Source of the DNA: Staphylococcus sp. KG4-3
GTDB lineage: Bacteria > Bacillota > Bacilli > Staphylococcales > Staphylococcaceae
Length of the DNA stretch: 64,000 bases
Direction of reading: 5' to 3'
NCBI RefSeq assembly: GCF_033597815.2
Contig: NZ_CP166245.1
Coordinates: 2,666,001-2,730,000 of the forward strand
This document shows, piece by piece, positions 29,808-38,233 of the stretch. Within the stretch, counting starts at the first letter, position 1; every line of letters begins with the position of its first letter. Position numbers and translations under genes: made by a program. Below the pieces are notes generated by a model. The model ran no database searches, was not told the DNA's origin, and saw only the letters and a program-made list of their open reading frames with translations.

Positions 29808-30229
29808 ATGAAAAAATTAATGTTTAGTTCAGCATTCTAACTTTACTAGGTATGTTAAGCGGTCTTTTTTACCGCGAAATGTCTAAAGGAGAAAATTTTA
29901 GTGGTTACTCTCAATTAAATGTTACACACACGCATTTACTCGTTTTAGGTACAATTATGTTCCTAATATTCATGATTATTGAATATCAATTGAAATTAAC
30001 TAAAAATAGTAAATTATTTAACAGCTTTTTCTATATCTTCCATTTAGGTATTTTAGTAACAGTAGCCATGCAATATGTTAATGGTATTGCGACAATTAAA
30101 AGTTTTAGTGTTAGCCCAGCAATAGCGGGTATCGCAGGATTAGGGCACATAATGATTTCTATCGCCTTTATTTTATTCTTTGTACTTTTAAATAAAAGAA
30201 TAAATGCGAACTCAAATAAAATTAAATAA
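29808..30229 (+). pseudogene. DUF2871 membrane protein, frameshifted near the 5' end
   Basis: AGGAGG precedes ATG 29808, which reads MKKLMFSSAF and then hits TAA at 29838. The rest of the protein continues in another frame as ILTLLGMLSGLFYREMSKGENFSGYSQLNVTHTHLLVLG..., a clear DUF2871 protein with four membrane segments and the family's HTHLLVLG motif. Adding one A in GCATTC (about 29831-29837) restores SSAILTLLGM and a product of about 140 residues. Either a real one-base deletion, a phase-variable site or a sequencing error. The intact part (29852-30229) has no good ribosome site of its own. Confidence 0.8.
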
Positions 30230-30250
30230 TGCTTCATATTGTTATAATTA

Positions 30251-30295
30251 AATCGCTTTAAAGTGCTTATGATAAAGTAGTACTTTAAAGCGATT
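30251..30295. terminator. Bidirectional terminator
   Basis: A perfect 14-bp stem AATCGCTTTAAAGT (30251-30264 with 30282-30295), followed by TTATTTATTAT, between the DUF2871 gene and the convergent exporter gene. Confidence 0.8.
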
Positions 30296-30365
30296 TTATT
30301 TATTATGATTCAGTAGCGAGGCAAATATCAATATAATGATAAGGAGCATCATACTTTATTATTTT

Positions 30366-31106
30366 TTAAGTTATTAATATTAACGCTCCTAATATGACAA
30401 TAAATAGATACAGCCATTTCTCAAAATGATTATAAGACGTTAACTTAGATAAATACTTACCTATTATCACGGAAATAATTAAACAAGGTAATGACAATAA
30501 AAATAAAGGAATCGTTTGTTCTGTCCATATACTACCAAATCCTTGCCCCATAACCACAAATATTGCAGTTAAGAAAAAATGTGCTTGAATTGTGCTTCTA
30601 AAATCTTTGATATGCCAACGTGATAAAGTACCATAGATTACAACTGGAACACCATGAGAGTTATATAGACTACCTAAGATTCCAGAAACAATGCCTGTAA
30701 TACCGGACCATATGTTAGATTTTAATACAACTCGTATGCGATTATTAAAAAATAAAAACTTACATAATGAATATGTACCGTACATGATTAAAAATCCACC
30801 TAACATCATTTGCACCATATTAGTATTAAAATATCTTAAAATCCAAATGCCTATAGGTATACCAACTAAACTACCTACTAACATCAGTAATAAAACATTA
30901 TATTTTATATTTCTATAACCAGAAAATATATTTAAACTTGCTACAAATAAGCCAGCCAAACCAACGACAGATATCGCTGTATGTGTTTCTAATCCTATCA
31001 GTGCTAGTAACGGCATACTTATAAGTGCTTCTCCAAATCCAAAATATGTCCTTACTAGTCCCCCTAGAAATATCGCGAACAGACTAAGTATTATAATTAC
31101 ATCCAT
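30366..31106 (-). CDS. TauE/SafE (TSUP) family anion exporter
   Basis: A 246-residue membrane protein with about 8 helices in two related halves. The N-terminal half contains FLGGLVRTYFGFGEALISMPLLALIGLETHTAISVVGLAG and the second half IWSGITGIVSGILGSLYNSHGVPVVIYG, matching the paired signatures of the TSUP family (PF01925), which exports sulfite, sulfoacetate or other organic anions. AGGGGTATATGT precedes the ATG at 31106; the 21-residue upstream extension lacks support. It is a solitary gene, so the substrate cannot be predicted. Confidence 0.85.
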   Translation of the reverse strand: MDVIIILSLFAIFLGGLVRTYFGFGEALISMPLLALIGLETHTAISVVGLAGLFVASLNIFSGYRNIKYNVLLLMLVGSLVGIPIGIWILRYFNTNMVQMMLGGFLIMYGTYSLCKFLFFNNRIRVVLKSNIWSGITGIVSGILGSLYNSHGVPVVIYGTLSRWHIKDFRSTIQAHFFLTAIFVVMGQGFGSIWTEQTIPLFLLSLPCLIISVIIGKYLSKLTSYNHFEKWLYLFIVILGALILIT

Positions 31107-31301
31107 ACATATACCCCTATATCCATTTAATTGAAAATATTTAAATACAAAACCCCACATAATTTTCAAATTTATCTACATCATATCACTATTATTTTCT
31201 TCTTTATAAACATTTGAAAATAATTTTAATAATTTAATGAATTAAACAATTAACAATTTAATATGTAGACTTGCTAAGATTTCTCAAAAGTGTAGAATCG
31301 G

Positions 31302-31315
31302 TGGAAACGCTTACA
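31302..31315. promoter_or_regulatory. cre site (CcpA) upstream of the alanine symporter
   Basis: TGGAAACGCTTACA matches TGWAANCGNTNWCA at 13 of 14 positions, 38 bases before the symporter start. Confidence 0.6.
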
Positions 31316-31352
31316 AAAATTAGTGTAAATTCATTATGTTAGGAGAATTATT

Positions 31353-32909
31353 TTGCTTTCAGATATCATTAGTTTTTTAGATAAAATCATTTGGAGTCCA
31401 CCGCTCGTCTTTGGATTATTAATTACTGGATTACTATTTTCAATCATGTCTCGTTTTGCGCAAATCAGGCAATTTAAAGAAATGATTCGTTTATTATTTA
31501 AAGGTGAAAAATCCCCACAAGGTATTTCTAGCTTTCAAGCAATATCCCTATCACTGGCTGGCAGAGTTGGTACTGGGAATATAGTCGGTGTTTCTGCAGC
31601 AATTTTTATAGGTGGACCTGGTGCAGTATTTTGGATGTGGGTTACTGCATTAATTGGCGCTAGTACAGCGTTTGTAGAATCCACACTAGGTCAAATCTAT
31701 AAGCAGAAAGAAAACGGAGAATACAGAGGTGGTCCTGCTTTCTATATAGAGAAAGGTATAGGGGGCAAATTTGGTAAAATATTTGCGCTAGTATTTGCTG
31801 GTATTACAGTAATATCTATAGGTTTTTTAATGCCAGGTGTTCAATCCAATGCAATTGCAACTTCTTTGCATAGTGCTTTTAATATTCCAAAATGGTTTGT
31901 TACAATTTTTCTAATCATACTTCTTGCGCTCATAATATTTGGTGGCATTAAACGTATTGCTAGTATGGCTACGGCAGTGGTTCCATTTATGGCTATTGCG
32001 TATATCTTGTTAGCTATTATAATTATTTGCCTGAATTTAGAAGAAGTACCAGCATTGTTTGCGCTTATATTTAAATCTGCACTTGGACTACAATCAACAT
32101 TTGGTGGCATAGTCGGTGCAATGATTGAAATTGGTGTAAAAAGAGGGCTTTATTCTAATGAAGCTGGACAAGGCACAGGCCCTCATGCAGCTGCGGCAGC
32201 TGAAGTATCTCATCCAGCTAAACAAGGACTCGTCCAAGCATTCTCTGCCTACATAGATACATTATTTGTTTGTACAGCAACTGCATTAATTATTCTAATG
32301 TCAGGTACTTTTAACACAACAGATGGTACCAAAAATATACATGGCTCTCCGAATTTAATTGAAGATAACGGTATTTATGTACAGAATGCAGATGGCTCAA
32401 GAGATTATTCAGGCACAGCGATGTATGTTCAATCTGGTATTGATAAAGCGTTTCAAGGATCTGACTACCACTTTGATCCTAATTTTGCTGGTTTTGGCTC
32501 ATACTTTATAGCTATTGCTTTATTTTTCTTTGCATTTACTACAATATTGGCATACTCATATATTTCTGAAACAAATATGGCATACCTAACTCGTAAAATG
32601 ACACCTAAAAAATCAAATTTTTATATCACTTTGACGCGTTGTATGTTAATTATTGCAACTGCATTTGGAACTTTAAAAACAGCAGATGCCGCTTGGGATA
32701 TGGGAGACTTAGGTGTTGGTTTGATGGCATGGTTAAATATCATAGCTATATGGATTCTATTCAAGCCCGCTTTTCACGCTCTAAAGGATTTTGAAAAGCA
32801 GAAAAAAGAAAAAGGTTCCGGTGGGTTAGCTGTATATCATCCTACAAATGAAGAAGTTCCCAATGCTGATTTTTGGATAAATAAAGCAAGAAATGAACAA
32901 AACTTTTAA
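31353..32909 (+). CDS. Sodium:alanine/glycine symporter (AGCS family)
   Basis: A 518-residue secondary transporter with about 11 membrane segments. Family blocks are SLAGRVGTGNIVGVSAAIFIGGPGAVFWMWVTALIGASTAFVESTLGQIYK (TM2-3) and GVKRGLYSNEAGQGTGPHAAAAAEVSHPAKQGLVQAF, hallmarks of AlsT/DagA proteins that import alanine or glycine with Na+. Translation starts at TTG 31353, preceded by TAGGAG with 8-base spacing; no ATG is available nearby. An upstream cre site suggests catabolite repression. It ends with a hairpin at 33050. Confidence 0.92.
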   Translation: MLSDIISFLDKIIWSPPLVFGLLITGLLFSIMSRFAQIRQFKEMIRLLFKGEKSPQGISSFQAISLSLAGRVGTGNIVGVSAAIFIGGPGAVFWMWVTALIGASTAFVESTLGQIYKQKENGEYRGGPAFYIEKGIGGKFGKIFALVFAGITVISIGFLMPGVQSNAIATSLHSAFNIPKWFVTIFLIILLALIIFGGIKRIASMATAVVPFMAIAYILLAIIIICLNLEEVPALFALIFKSALGLQSTFGGIVGAMIEIGVKRGLYSNEAGQGTGPHAAAAAEVSHPAKQGLVQAFSAYIDTLFVCTATALIILMSGTFNTTDGTKNIHGSPNLIEDNGIYVQNADGSRDYSGTAMYVQSGIDKAFQGSDYHFDPNFAGFGSYFIAIALFFFAFTTILAYSYISETNMAYLTRKMTPKKSNFYITLTRCMLIIATAFGTLKTADAAWDMGDLGVGLMAWLNIIAIWILFKPAFHALKDFEKQKKEKGSGGLAVYHPTNEEVPNADFWINKARNEQNF

Positions 32910-33049
32910 TAAAAATATGTAATATAAAATTCTGCAAGTTCACAAATAATTGATTACTAAAATAAATCCATTTAATTTAAGGTATTGCTTCAATGCATAT
33001 CCAGTTACAAAAAATAACATGTCACAAATGGTCTCTGAATAAAAAATAA

Positions 33050-33089
33050 CCGTCAATTTCTAATTATGAAAGAATATAGAAGTTGACGG
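33050..33089 (+). terminator. Terminator of the alanine symporter gene
   Basis: A 13-bp stem CCGTCAATTTCTA (33050-33062) with TAGAAGTTGACGG (33077-33089), one G-T wobble, followed by CCATTTTATTTTTA. The remaining sequence to 33277 shows nothing recognisable. Confidence 0.75.
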
Positions 33090-33277
33090 CCATTTTATTT
33101 TTATGAAAGTTTGCACCTTGCTGATGTCCTGGGAAATAGTATAGGAGAAAGAATAAAAACTCGAATCATATTCTGTAAAAACATGTATATATACAAATGT
33201 ATGATTTTATGAACACAACACTATACTGGTTAACTCTCATTTTTGATAATGTATATTCTCACTACAAATCTTAGCTT

Positions 33278-34297
33278 TTACTTTGTCATGTTAATCCATT
33301 TCATGTAAGTTGCTAATTTCCAAATATATTCTAATGGGCCCAATTTAAAATATTTAAGCCATACCAAACTTGAAATTATTTGAACTATATAAATCATCAA
33401 ACATATCCACAATGTGTTAAGTAAACTCCACTGTTCTCCATCAAATATTAAAATTAACAAGCATATGATTAAAGTTTGACCTATATAATTTGTCAATGCC
33501 ATTCTGCCATAATATTTAAGTGGTGTTAAAATAAAACGACCACAAGTCATATTCAGTAATAAAATGAGACAAGATATATAAAATAAACTCATGAAAGGTG
33601 AGAATATTGTAATAAGATGATGATATTGATCAACAGCTACTATATAATCTTCTGGATTTTTTTGAAGTTGCTGAGGTGACAAATCAATATGTGGCACAAC
33701 GTAGAATTTATTAAGTACATACCATCCAAGTAGTGATACAATACCTGAAGCAATTGCTACTATGCTCCATATCTTTTTAGTAGTCTTAAATTTAAAAATA
33801 ATTTCAAATTGTGCCGACGCTAATCCTAATATAAAATATGGAAATGGAATCAAGAATTTAGCATCTAACCAAATAACAAAAACTAATATAATTACACCGA
33901 TTACTAAATTAATATACTTATTCACTTTAAAAAATGGGATAAGCAACAATCCAAATATAGCGTATATTAACAACGCTTCTCCTGATTGCAGTTGCATATG
34001 GAAGAAACCAAAAATACCAAGTACAATAATACGACGTAAAAAGATAACATATTTATTTTCTACTTTATGCTCCGCTCTTTGCATAAAAATATAAAAACCA
34101 ATACCAAATAAATATGAAAAAATAGCAAAAAATTTGCTTTCAATAAAGAAATCTAGGAACTTTTTATATGTAATATCATTTGAAAGTTCCGGAGCCGGTA
34201 ATTGTGCTATTGCAATAATATTTACAAGTATGATTCCCAATAACGCAAACCCACGAAGAAAATCCAATGTTTCTATTCTATTGTTAATTTTGTTCAA
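33278..34297 (-). CDS. DUF418 (YeiB-like) membrane protein
   Basis: A 339-residue membrane protein with about 9-10 hydrophobic segments. The N-terminus RIETLDFLRGFALLGIILVNI is the acyltransferase-3-like opening of the DUF418 family, and the C-terminal part PLKYYGRMALTNYIGQTLIICLLILI...LVWLKYFKLGPLEYIWKLATYMKW is the DUF418 signature itself. Its biochemical role is unknown; membrane acyl or glycan modification is guessed from the clan. GAGGAG (34305-34310) points to TTG at 34297 as start, rather than the in-frame GTG at 34315 that overlaps the site. Confidence 0.85.
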   Translation of the reverse strand: MNKINNRIETLDFLRGFALLGIILVNIIAIAQLPAPELSNDITYKKFLDFFIESKFFAIFSYLFGIGFYIFMQRAEHKVENKYVIFLRRIIVLGIFGFFHMQLQSGEALLIYAIFGLLLIPFFKVNKYINLVIGVIILVFVIWLDAKFLIPFPYFILGLASAQFEIIFKFKTTKKIWSIVAIASGIVSLLGWYVLNKFYVVPHIDLSPQQLQKNPEDYIVAVDQYHHLITIFSPFMSLFYISCLILLLNMTCGRFILTPLKYYGRMALTNYIGQTLIICLLILIFDGEQWSLLNTLWICLMIYIVQIISSLVWLKYFKLGPLEYIWKLATYMKWINMTK

Positions 34298-34545
34298 AAT
34301 ATTACTCCTCTTCACTCTATATTCGCTTTACAATACTGTATATCTCGTTATTAATCCAAAATACACCTATAAAACTTTTCTTTCGTATATTCTAGCATTG
34401 CAAATCATATGAGCTCCATATTATAAAGTGAAAGTGAAATGACGATTTTGTAATATAAAAATTATCTCACAACTATTTACCTTATGTTAAATACGACAAT
34501 AAAATTACTTGTCACTACAATAATTACATTATGCCACTACTCATT

Positions 34546-35094
34546 TTATTTGTAATCTATAACCATAGAAATGAGTGTAATATCGTTCCCGTTATTAATA
34601 TAACTATGGGCAATATCAGATTTAAATCTCAATGCATCTCTTTCTTTTAAGGTAAGCACTTCATTTTCTAAATGCATTTCTAATTGACCTTCAATAATGA
34701 TAATTGATTCTTCGGAGCCAGCTAAATGTGGTTCAGAATTTAATATTGCACCGGGATCCAATTCAACATAGAAGAATTCAAATGACTTACTTTTTTCAAA
34801 TGGAAAGTAAGGATAAACTCTATATTTCCCTTCATTTTCTGTTACTGGCACAATATCTTCCTTTTTCACTTGTATATAATCAGATTCTGCTTCACTCATG
34901 AGGCTACTAAATGATAATTTCAGTCCATTACTAATCTTCCAAACAGTATTAATAGATGGAATTGTATTTCCTTTTTCTATCTCATTTAGTGAAGATGTAC
35001 TCACCCCAGTGAGTTTTGATAATTTTTCCAGGCTAATTTTATTTTTCTTTCTATATAAATAAATATTTTTTGCCACAATTTTATGGAATTCCAT
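34546..35094 (-). CDS. XRE-family regulator with C-terminal cupin domain
   Basis: 182 residues: an HTH_3 domain (NIYLYRKKNKISLEKLSKLTGVSTSSLNEIEKGNTIPSINTVWKISNGL, about 10-60), a short linker, then a cupin_2 barrel (about 105-180; PHLAGSEESIIIIEGQLEMHLENEVLTLKERDALRFKSDIAHSYINNG). This architecture is typical of single-gene sensors that regulate an adjacent exporter or catabolic gene. The cupin likely binds a small ligand, possibly a metal or amino acid. It is divergent from the LysE-family gene at 35226, strongly implying that it controls that exporter. Confidence 0.88.
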   Translation of the reverse strand: MEFHKIVAKNIYLYRKKNKISLEKLSKLTGVSTSSLNEIEKGNTIPSINTVWKISNGLKLSFSSLMSEAESDYIQVKKEDIVPVTENEGKYRVYPYFPFEKSKSFEFFYVELDPGAILNSEPHLAGSEESIIIIEGQLEMHLENEVLTLKERDALRFKSDIAHSYINNGNDITLISMVIDYK

Positions 35095-35225
35095 CGTAAC
35101 TGCTCCTTTTTCTATTGACTTTCCTGTAAAACGGATATAAAATCCTCTTAAATGGATACATCCAGTAAATAGGAATTATTAGCGCTATATTTCCATGATA
35201 AAGGATGACGTGAGGAGAATGCAAT

Positions 35226-35801
35226 TTGTTTCTATCTTTTATAATTTATACTTTTTTTATGAGCTATACACCTGGGCCAAATAATTTATTAGCTTTGGAT
35301 GGCGCCTTACGATTAGGTATTAGAGGTACATTGAAATTTTTAATTGGAATTGGTTTGGGCTTCTTAACACTTTCATTACTATGTCTTATTTTTAGTGAGT
35401 TTATGACAATTTATTTCACAAGTTTCATTTTCATTGTAAAATTAATAGGATTTGTTTATTTACTATATCTAGCTTATACAGTTTTCAAACATAATCATAA
35501 AGATGCTAATTTAAGTCACACTTATCGCTTACGTGATGGATTATATCTTCAATACATGAACCCTAAGACTATCGTTTATGTACTAACCGCAATTGTCACT
35601 TACGTCACTACACAAGATATGACAACTTTCACTTCCATGAGCTATACAGTTACTATCGCTCTAATAGGTGTTTCTGGCGCTATTGCTTGGGCATTTTTAG
35701 GGCTCTGTTTCAAAAAAATATTACTAAAATATAATACTGCCTATAAGATTTTCATGTCATTAAGTTTAGTTGTATTAGCCTTTATGATGTTGTTAGAATA
35801 A
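35226..35801 (+). CDS. LysE-family amino-acid exporter
   Basis: A 191-residue membrane protein with 5-6 helices. The N-terminal block FFMSYTPGPNNLLALDGALRLGIRGTLKFLIGIGLGF is the LysE/RhtB signature (PGPNNL), and YLQYMNPKTIVYVLTAIVTY is the second conserved block. Such proteins export lysine, homoserine/threonine or other amino acids. GTGAGGAG is placed for TTG 35226; an ATG at 35219 is out of frame. The divergent XRE-cupin gene 131 bases away is its likely regulator. Confidence 0.88.
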   Translation: MFLSFIIYTFFMSYTPGPNNLLALDGALRLGIRGTLKFLIGIGLGFLTLSLLCLIFSEFMTIYFTSFIFIVKLIGFVYLLYLAYTVFKHNHKDANLSHTYRLRDGLYLQYMNPKTIVYVLTAIVTYVTTQDMTTFTSMSYTVTIALIGVSGAIAWAFLGLCFKKILLKYNTAYKIFMSLSLVVLAFMMLLE

Positions 35802-35916
35802 CTATGTATACTAGAACTAAAAAACAGATTATCGTGCATTTTTATAATTGAAAATGAGATTTATGCTTTTAATTTAATAAAAATAGGGAATTAATCTAAA
35901 TGAGGTGATATATTCA

Positions 35917-36342
35917 ATGAGTAATTCTAAAGCATCAAATAAAATTAATGAAATTTTGAACACGTCAAGAATCGGCATATTATCTACAGCACATAATAAT
36001 GTACCCAATAGTAGGTACATGGTGTTTTATAATGATGGTAACACCTTGTACACCAAAACAAATGTTAATTCTATTAAAATAGATGAAATCCAATCAAATC
36101 CTAAAGCACATATATTGTTAGGCTATAATGATACAAAAAACAGAAGCTATTTAGAAATTGAAGCAACATTATCTGTAGTACAAGATCAGGAAACAATTGA
36201 TTGGCTATGGAAACGCCAAGACAAATCTTTCTTTGATAATAGTGAAGACCCGGAACTATGCGTATTAAAAATCTTACCTAATACTATAAAAATTATGAAC
36301 GATGATGAGTTAGATCAACCTGAAATAGTACAATTTGATTAA
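35917..36342 (+). CDS. Pyridoxamine-5'-phosphate-oxidase-fold (general stress protein 26-like) protein
   Basis: A 141-residue split-barrel flavin-binding protein. INEILNTSRIGILSTAHNNVPNSRYMVFYNDGNTLYTKTNVNSIKIDEIQSNPKAHILLGY matches the GsiB/YdaG-type general stress protein 26 branch of the PNPOx clan, which binds FMN or F420-like cofactors. Biochemical function is unknown; stress involvement is by family. The ATG at 35917 follows GAGGTG; an upstream GTG is less likely. It is a monocistron without a strong terminator. Confidence 0.8.
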   Translation: MSNSKASNKINEILNTSRIGILSTAHNNVPNSRYMVFYNDGNTLYTKTNVNSIKIDEIQSNPKAHILLGYNDTKNRSYLEIEATLSVVQDQETIDWLWKRQDKSFFDNSEDPELCVLKILPNTIKIMNDDELDQPEIVQFD

Positions 36343-36435
36343 TTATTAAACTAGCACTTATTATGTGACGCTAAATATGCATATTAATAAGTGCTTTTTA
36401 ATGGCTGATTATTTTAATTGAAAAGGCGGTTACAT

Positions 36436-37485
36436 ATGTTTTTAGCATGGAATGAAATAAAAAGGAATAAATTAAAATTCAGTCTAATCATAGGCGTTTT
36501 AATTATGATTAGTTATCTCCTTTTTCTATTATCAGGTTTAGCGAGTGGCTTGATGAATATGAATAGAGAAGGAATTGATAAATGGGAAGCCGATGCAATT
36601 ATATTGAATAGCGATGCAAACCAGACTGTCGAACAATCTATCTTTAATAAAGATAAAGTAGCAAACACTTACAAACAACAAACGACTTTAAAACAAACTG
36701 GAGTTATTGTTTCAAATGGCAAACAAGAAGAAAATGCATTACTTTTCGGAGTTAAATCTAATACTTTCTTACTACCTAAAATCCTAGAAGGAGAAAAATT
36801 CAAAAATGAAAATGATGTCGTAGCGGATAAAACTTTGAAAGATAAAGGTTTCAAATTAGGTGACAAATTGTCATTATCACAATCAGACGAAAAATTAAAA
36901 ATTGTAGGATTTAGTGAAAGTGCAAAATATAATGCTTCTCCAGTCCTGTTCTCAAGTAATAAAACTATTCAAAATATCAATCCATCATTAATAGAAGATA
37001 AAACAAATGCTGTAATCGTCAAAGATAAAAAGTGGAAGCAAAAGTCTTTAGATAACGACTTAGAAGCCATTGAAATTGAAAAATTTATTGAAAATTTACC
37101 TGGTTATCAAGCACAAAACCTGACATTAAACTTTATGATTACATTTTTATTCATAATTTCTGCAACAGTCATTGCTATTTTTTTATATGTCATTACATTA
37201 CAAAAAACAAATCTCTTTGGTGTTTTAAAAGCACAAGGTTTTACAAATGCTTATCTTGCTAAAGTAGTGCTGTCACAAACTTTTATCATTGCAGTCATTG
37301 GTACAATTATAGGTCTTGTACTTACTATAATTACTGGTTTCTTTTTACCTGATGCTGTTCCAATTAAATTTAGTTTTGTCACACTAACAGTATATGGTAT
37401 TGTACTTATCTTGGTTTCACTTATAGGAAGCCTCTTCTCTATTTTAACAATTAGAAAAGTTGATCCGCTCAAAGCGATTAGTTAA
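36436..37485 (+). CDS. ABC transporter permease, FtsX/MacB (HrtB-like)
   Basis: A 349-residue permease with an N-terminal helix (LKFSLIIGVLIMISYLLFLLSGLASGL), a large extracellular domain (about 45-225) and three C-terminal helices (MITFLFIISATVIAIFLYVITL..., VVLSQTFIIAVIGTIIGLVLTIITGFFLP, VYGIVLILVSLIGSLFSILTIRKVDPLKAI). The VDPLKAI tail and layout are those of the haem-exporting HrtB branch, though identity to HrtB is only moderate, so the substrate is open. The ATG at 36436 is placed after AAAGGCGG. It is followed 14 bases later by its ATPase gene. Confidence 0.85.
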   Translation: MFLAWNEIKRNKLKFSLIIGVLIMISYLLFLLSGLASGLMNMNREGIDKWEADAIILNSDANQTVEQSIFNKDKVANTYKQQTTLKQTGVIVSNGKQEENALLFGVKSNTFLLPKILEGEKFKNENDVVADKTLKDKGFKLGDKLSLSQSDEKLKIVGFSESAKYNASPVLFSSNKTIQNINPSLIEDKTNAVIVKDKKWKQKSLDNDLEAIEIEKFIENLPGYQAQNLTLNFMITFLFIISATVIAIFLYVITLQKTNLFGVLKAQGFTNAYLAKVVLSQTFIIAVIGTIIGLVLTIITGFFLPDAVPIKFSFVTLTVYGIVLILVSLIGSLFSILTIRKVDPLKAIS

Positions 37486-37499
37486 TAAGGAGGTATTAA

Positions 37500-38162
37500 A
37501 TGCTAGAATTTAAAGATGTAACCAAATACTTTAAGGATGGTAACCAAACCATTGAAGCTGTCAAACCTACGACAGTTAATTTTGATAAAAATGAACTTAT
37601 CGCTATTATAGGACCTTCTGGGTCTGGAAAAAGTACATTCTTAACAATGGCAGGCGCATTGCAGACGCCTACATCTGGAGAAATTATCATCAATAATAAA
37701 AACATTTCACAAATGAATCAAAAAGCATTATCGGATACACGTATGCAAGAAATAGGTTTCATTCTACAAGCAACGAATCTTGTTCCTTTTTTAACGGTAA
37801 AGCAACAATTTAAATTATTGCAAAAACAAAAAAAAGATGTTCTAACACTAAATGAATATACACAACTTATGGAACAACTTAATCTCAAAATGATAGAAAA
37901 CAAATTACCAAGTGAGATATCTGGTGGACAAAAACAACGTGTCGCTATTGCTAAAGCATTATATACAAAACCTTCACTCATATTAGCAGATGAACCAACC
38001 GCTTCCTTGGATACAGATAACGCTATGGAAGTAATGCATATATTGAAAGAACAAACAGTACAACACAATAAAACTTGTATCGTTGTGACTCATGATGAGC
38101 GTTTAACATCATTTTGTGATCGTGTATATCATATGGAAGATGGTACTTTGCAACTGACTTAA
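37500..38162 (+). CDS. ABC transporter ATP-binding protein (HrtA/LolD-like)
   Basis: A 220-residue ATPase with Walker A GPSGSGKST (about 40), Q-loop ILQATNLVPF, signature SGGQKQRVAIAKAL, Walker B LILADEPTASLD and H-loop VVTHDE. It is the MacB/LolD/HrtA class that partners FtsX-fold permeases for extrusion of peptides, haem or lipids. AAGGAGG precedes the ATG. With the upstream permease it forms a complete exporter. A haem-sensing two-component system, usual next to hrtAB, is absent, so a different inducer is likely. Confidence 0.92.
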   Translation: MLEFKDVTKYFKDGNQTIEAVKPTTVNFDKNELIAIIGPSGSGKSTFLTMAGALQTPTSGEIIINNKNISQMNQKALSDTRMQEIGFILQATNLVPFLTVKQQFKLLQKQKKDVLTLNEYTQLMEQLNLKMIENKLPSEISGGQKQRVAIAKALYTKPSLILADEPTASLDTDNAMEVMHILKEQTVQHNKTCIVVTHDERLTSFCDRVYHMEDGTLQLT

Positions 38163-38181
38163 CCACTTTTTATAATAAAAA

Positions 38182-38224
38182 GGAGTGAGATTCCAACCAA
38201 AATTTGATTGAGAATACTCACTCC
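38182..38224. terminator. Hairpin between ABC exporter and GntP genes
   Basis: GGAGTGAG (38182-38189) pairs with CTCACTCC (38217-38224), extended by ATTC/GAAT. It resembles the staphylococcal intergenic hairpins and lies between convergent genes. Confidence 0.6.
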
Positions 38225-38233
38225 AATTCATTG

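Noticed and set aside
33105..33160. A possible gene remnant after the alanine symporter
   Set aside because: Only about 14 codons are open, with no homology I can recognise.
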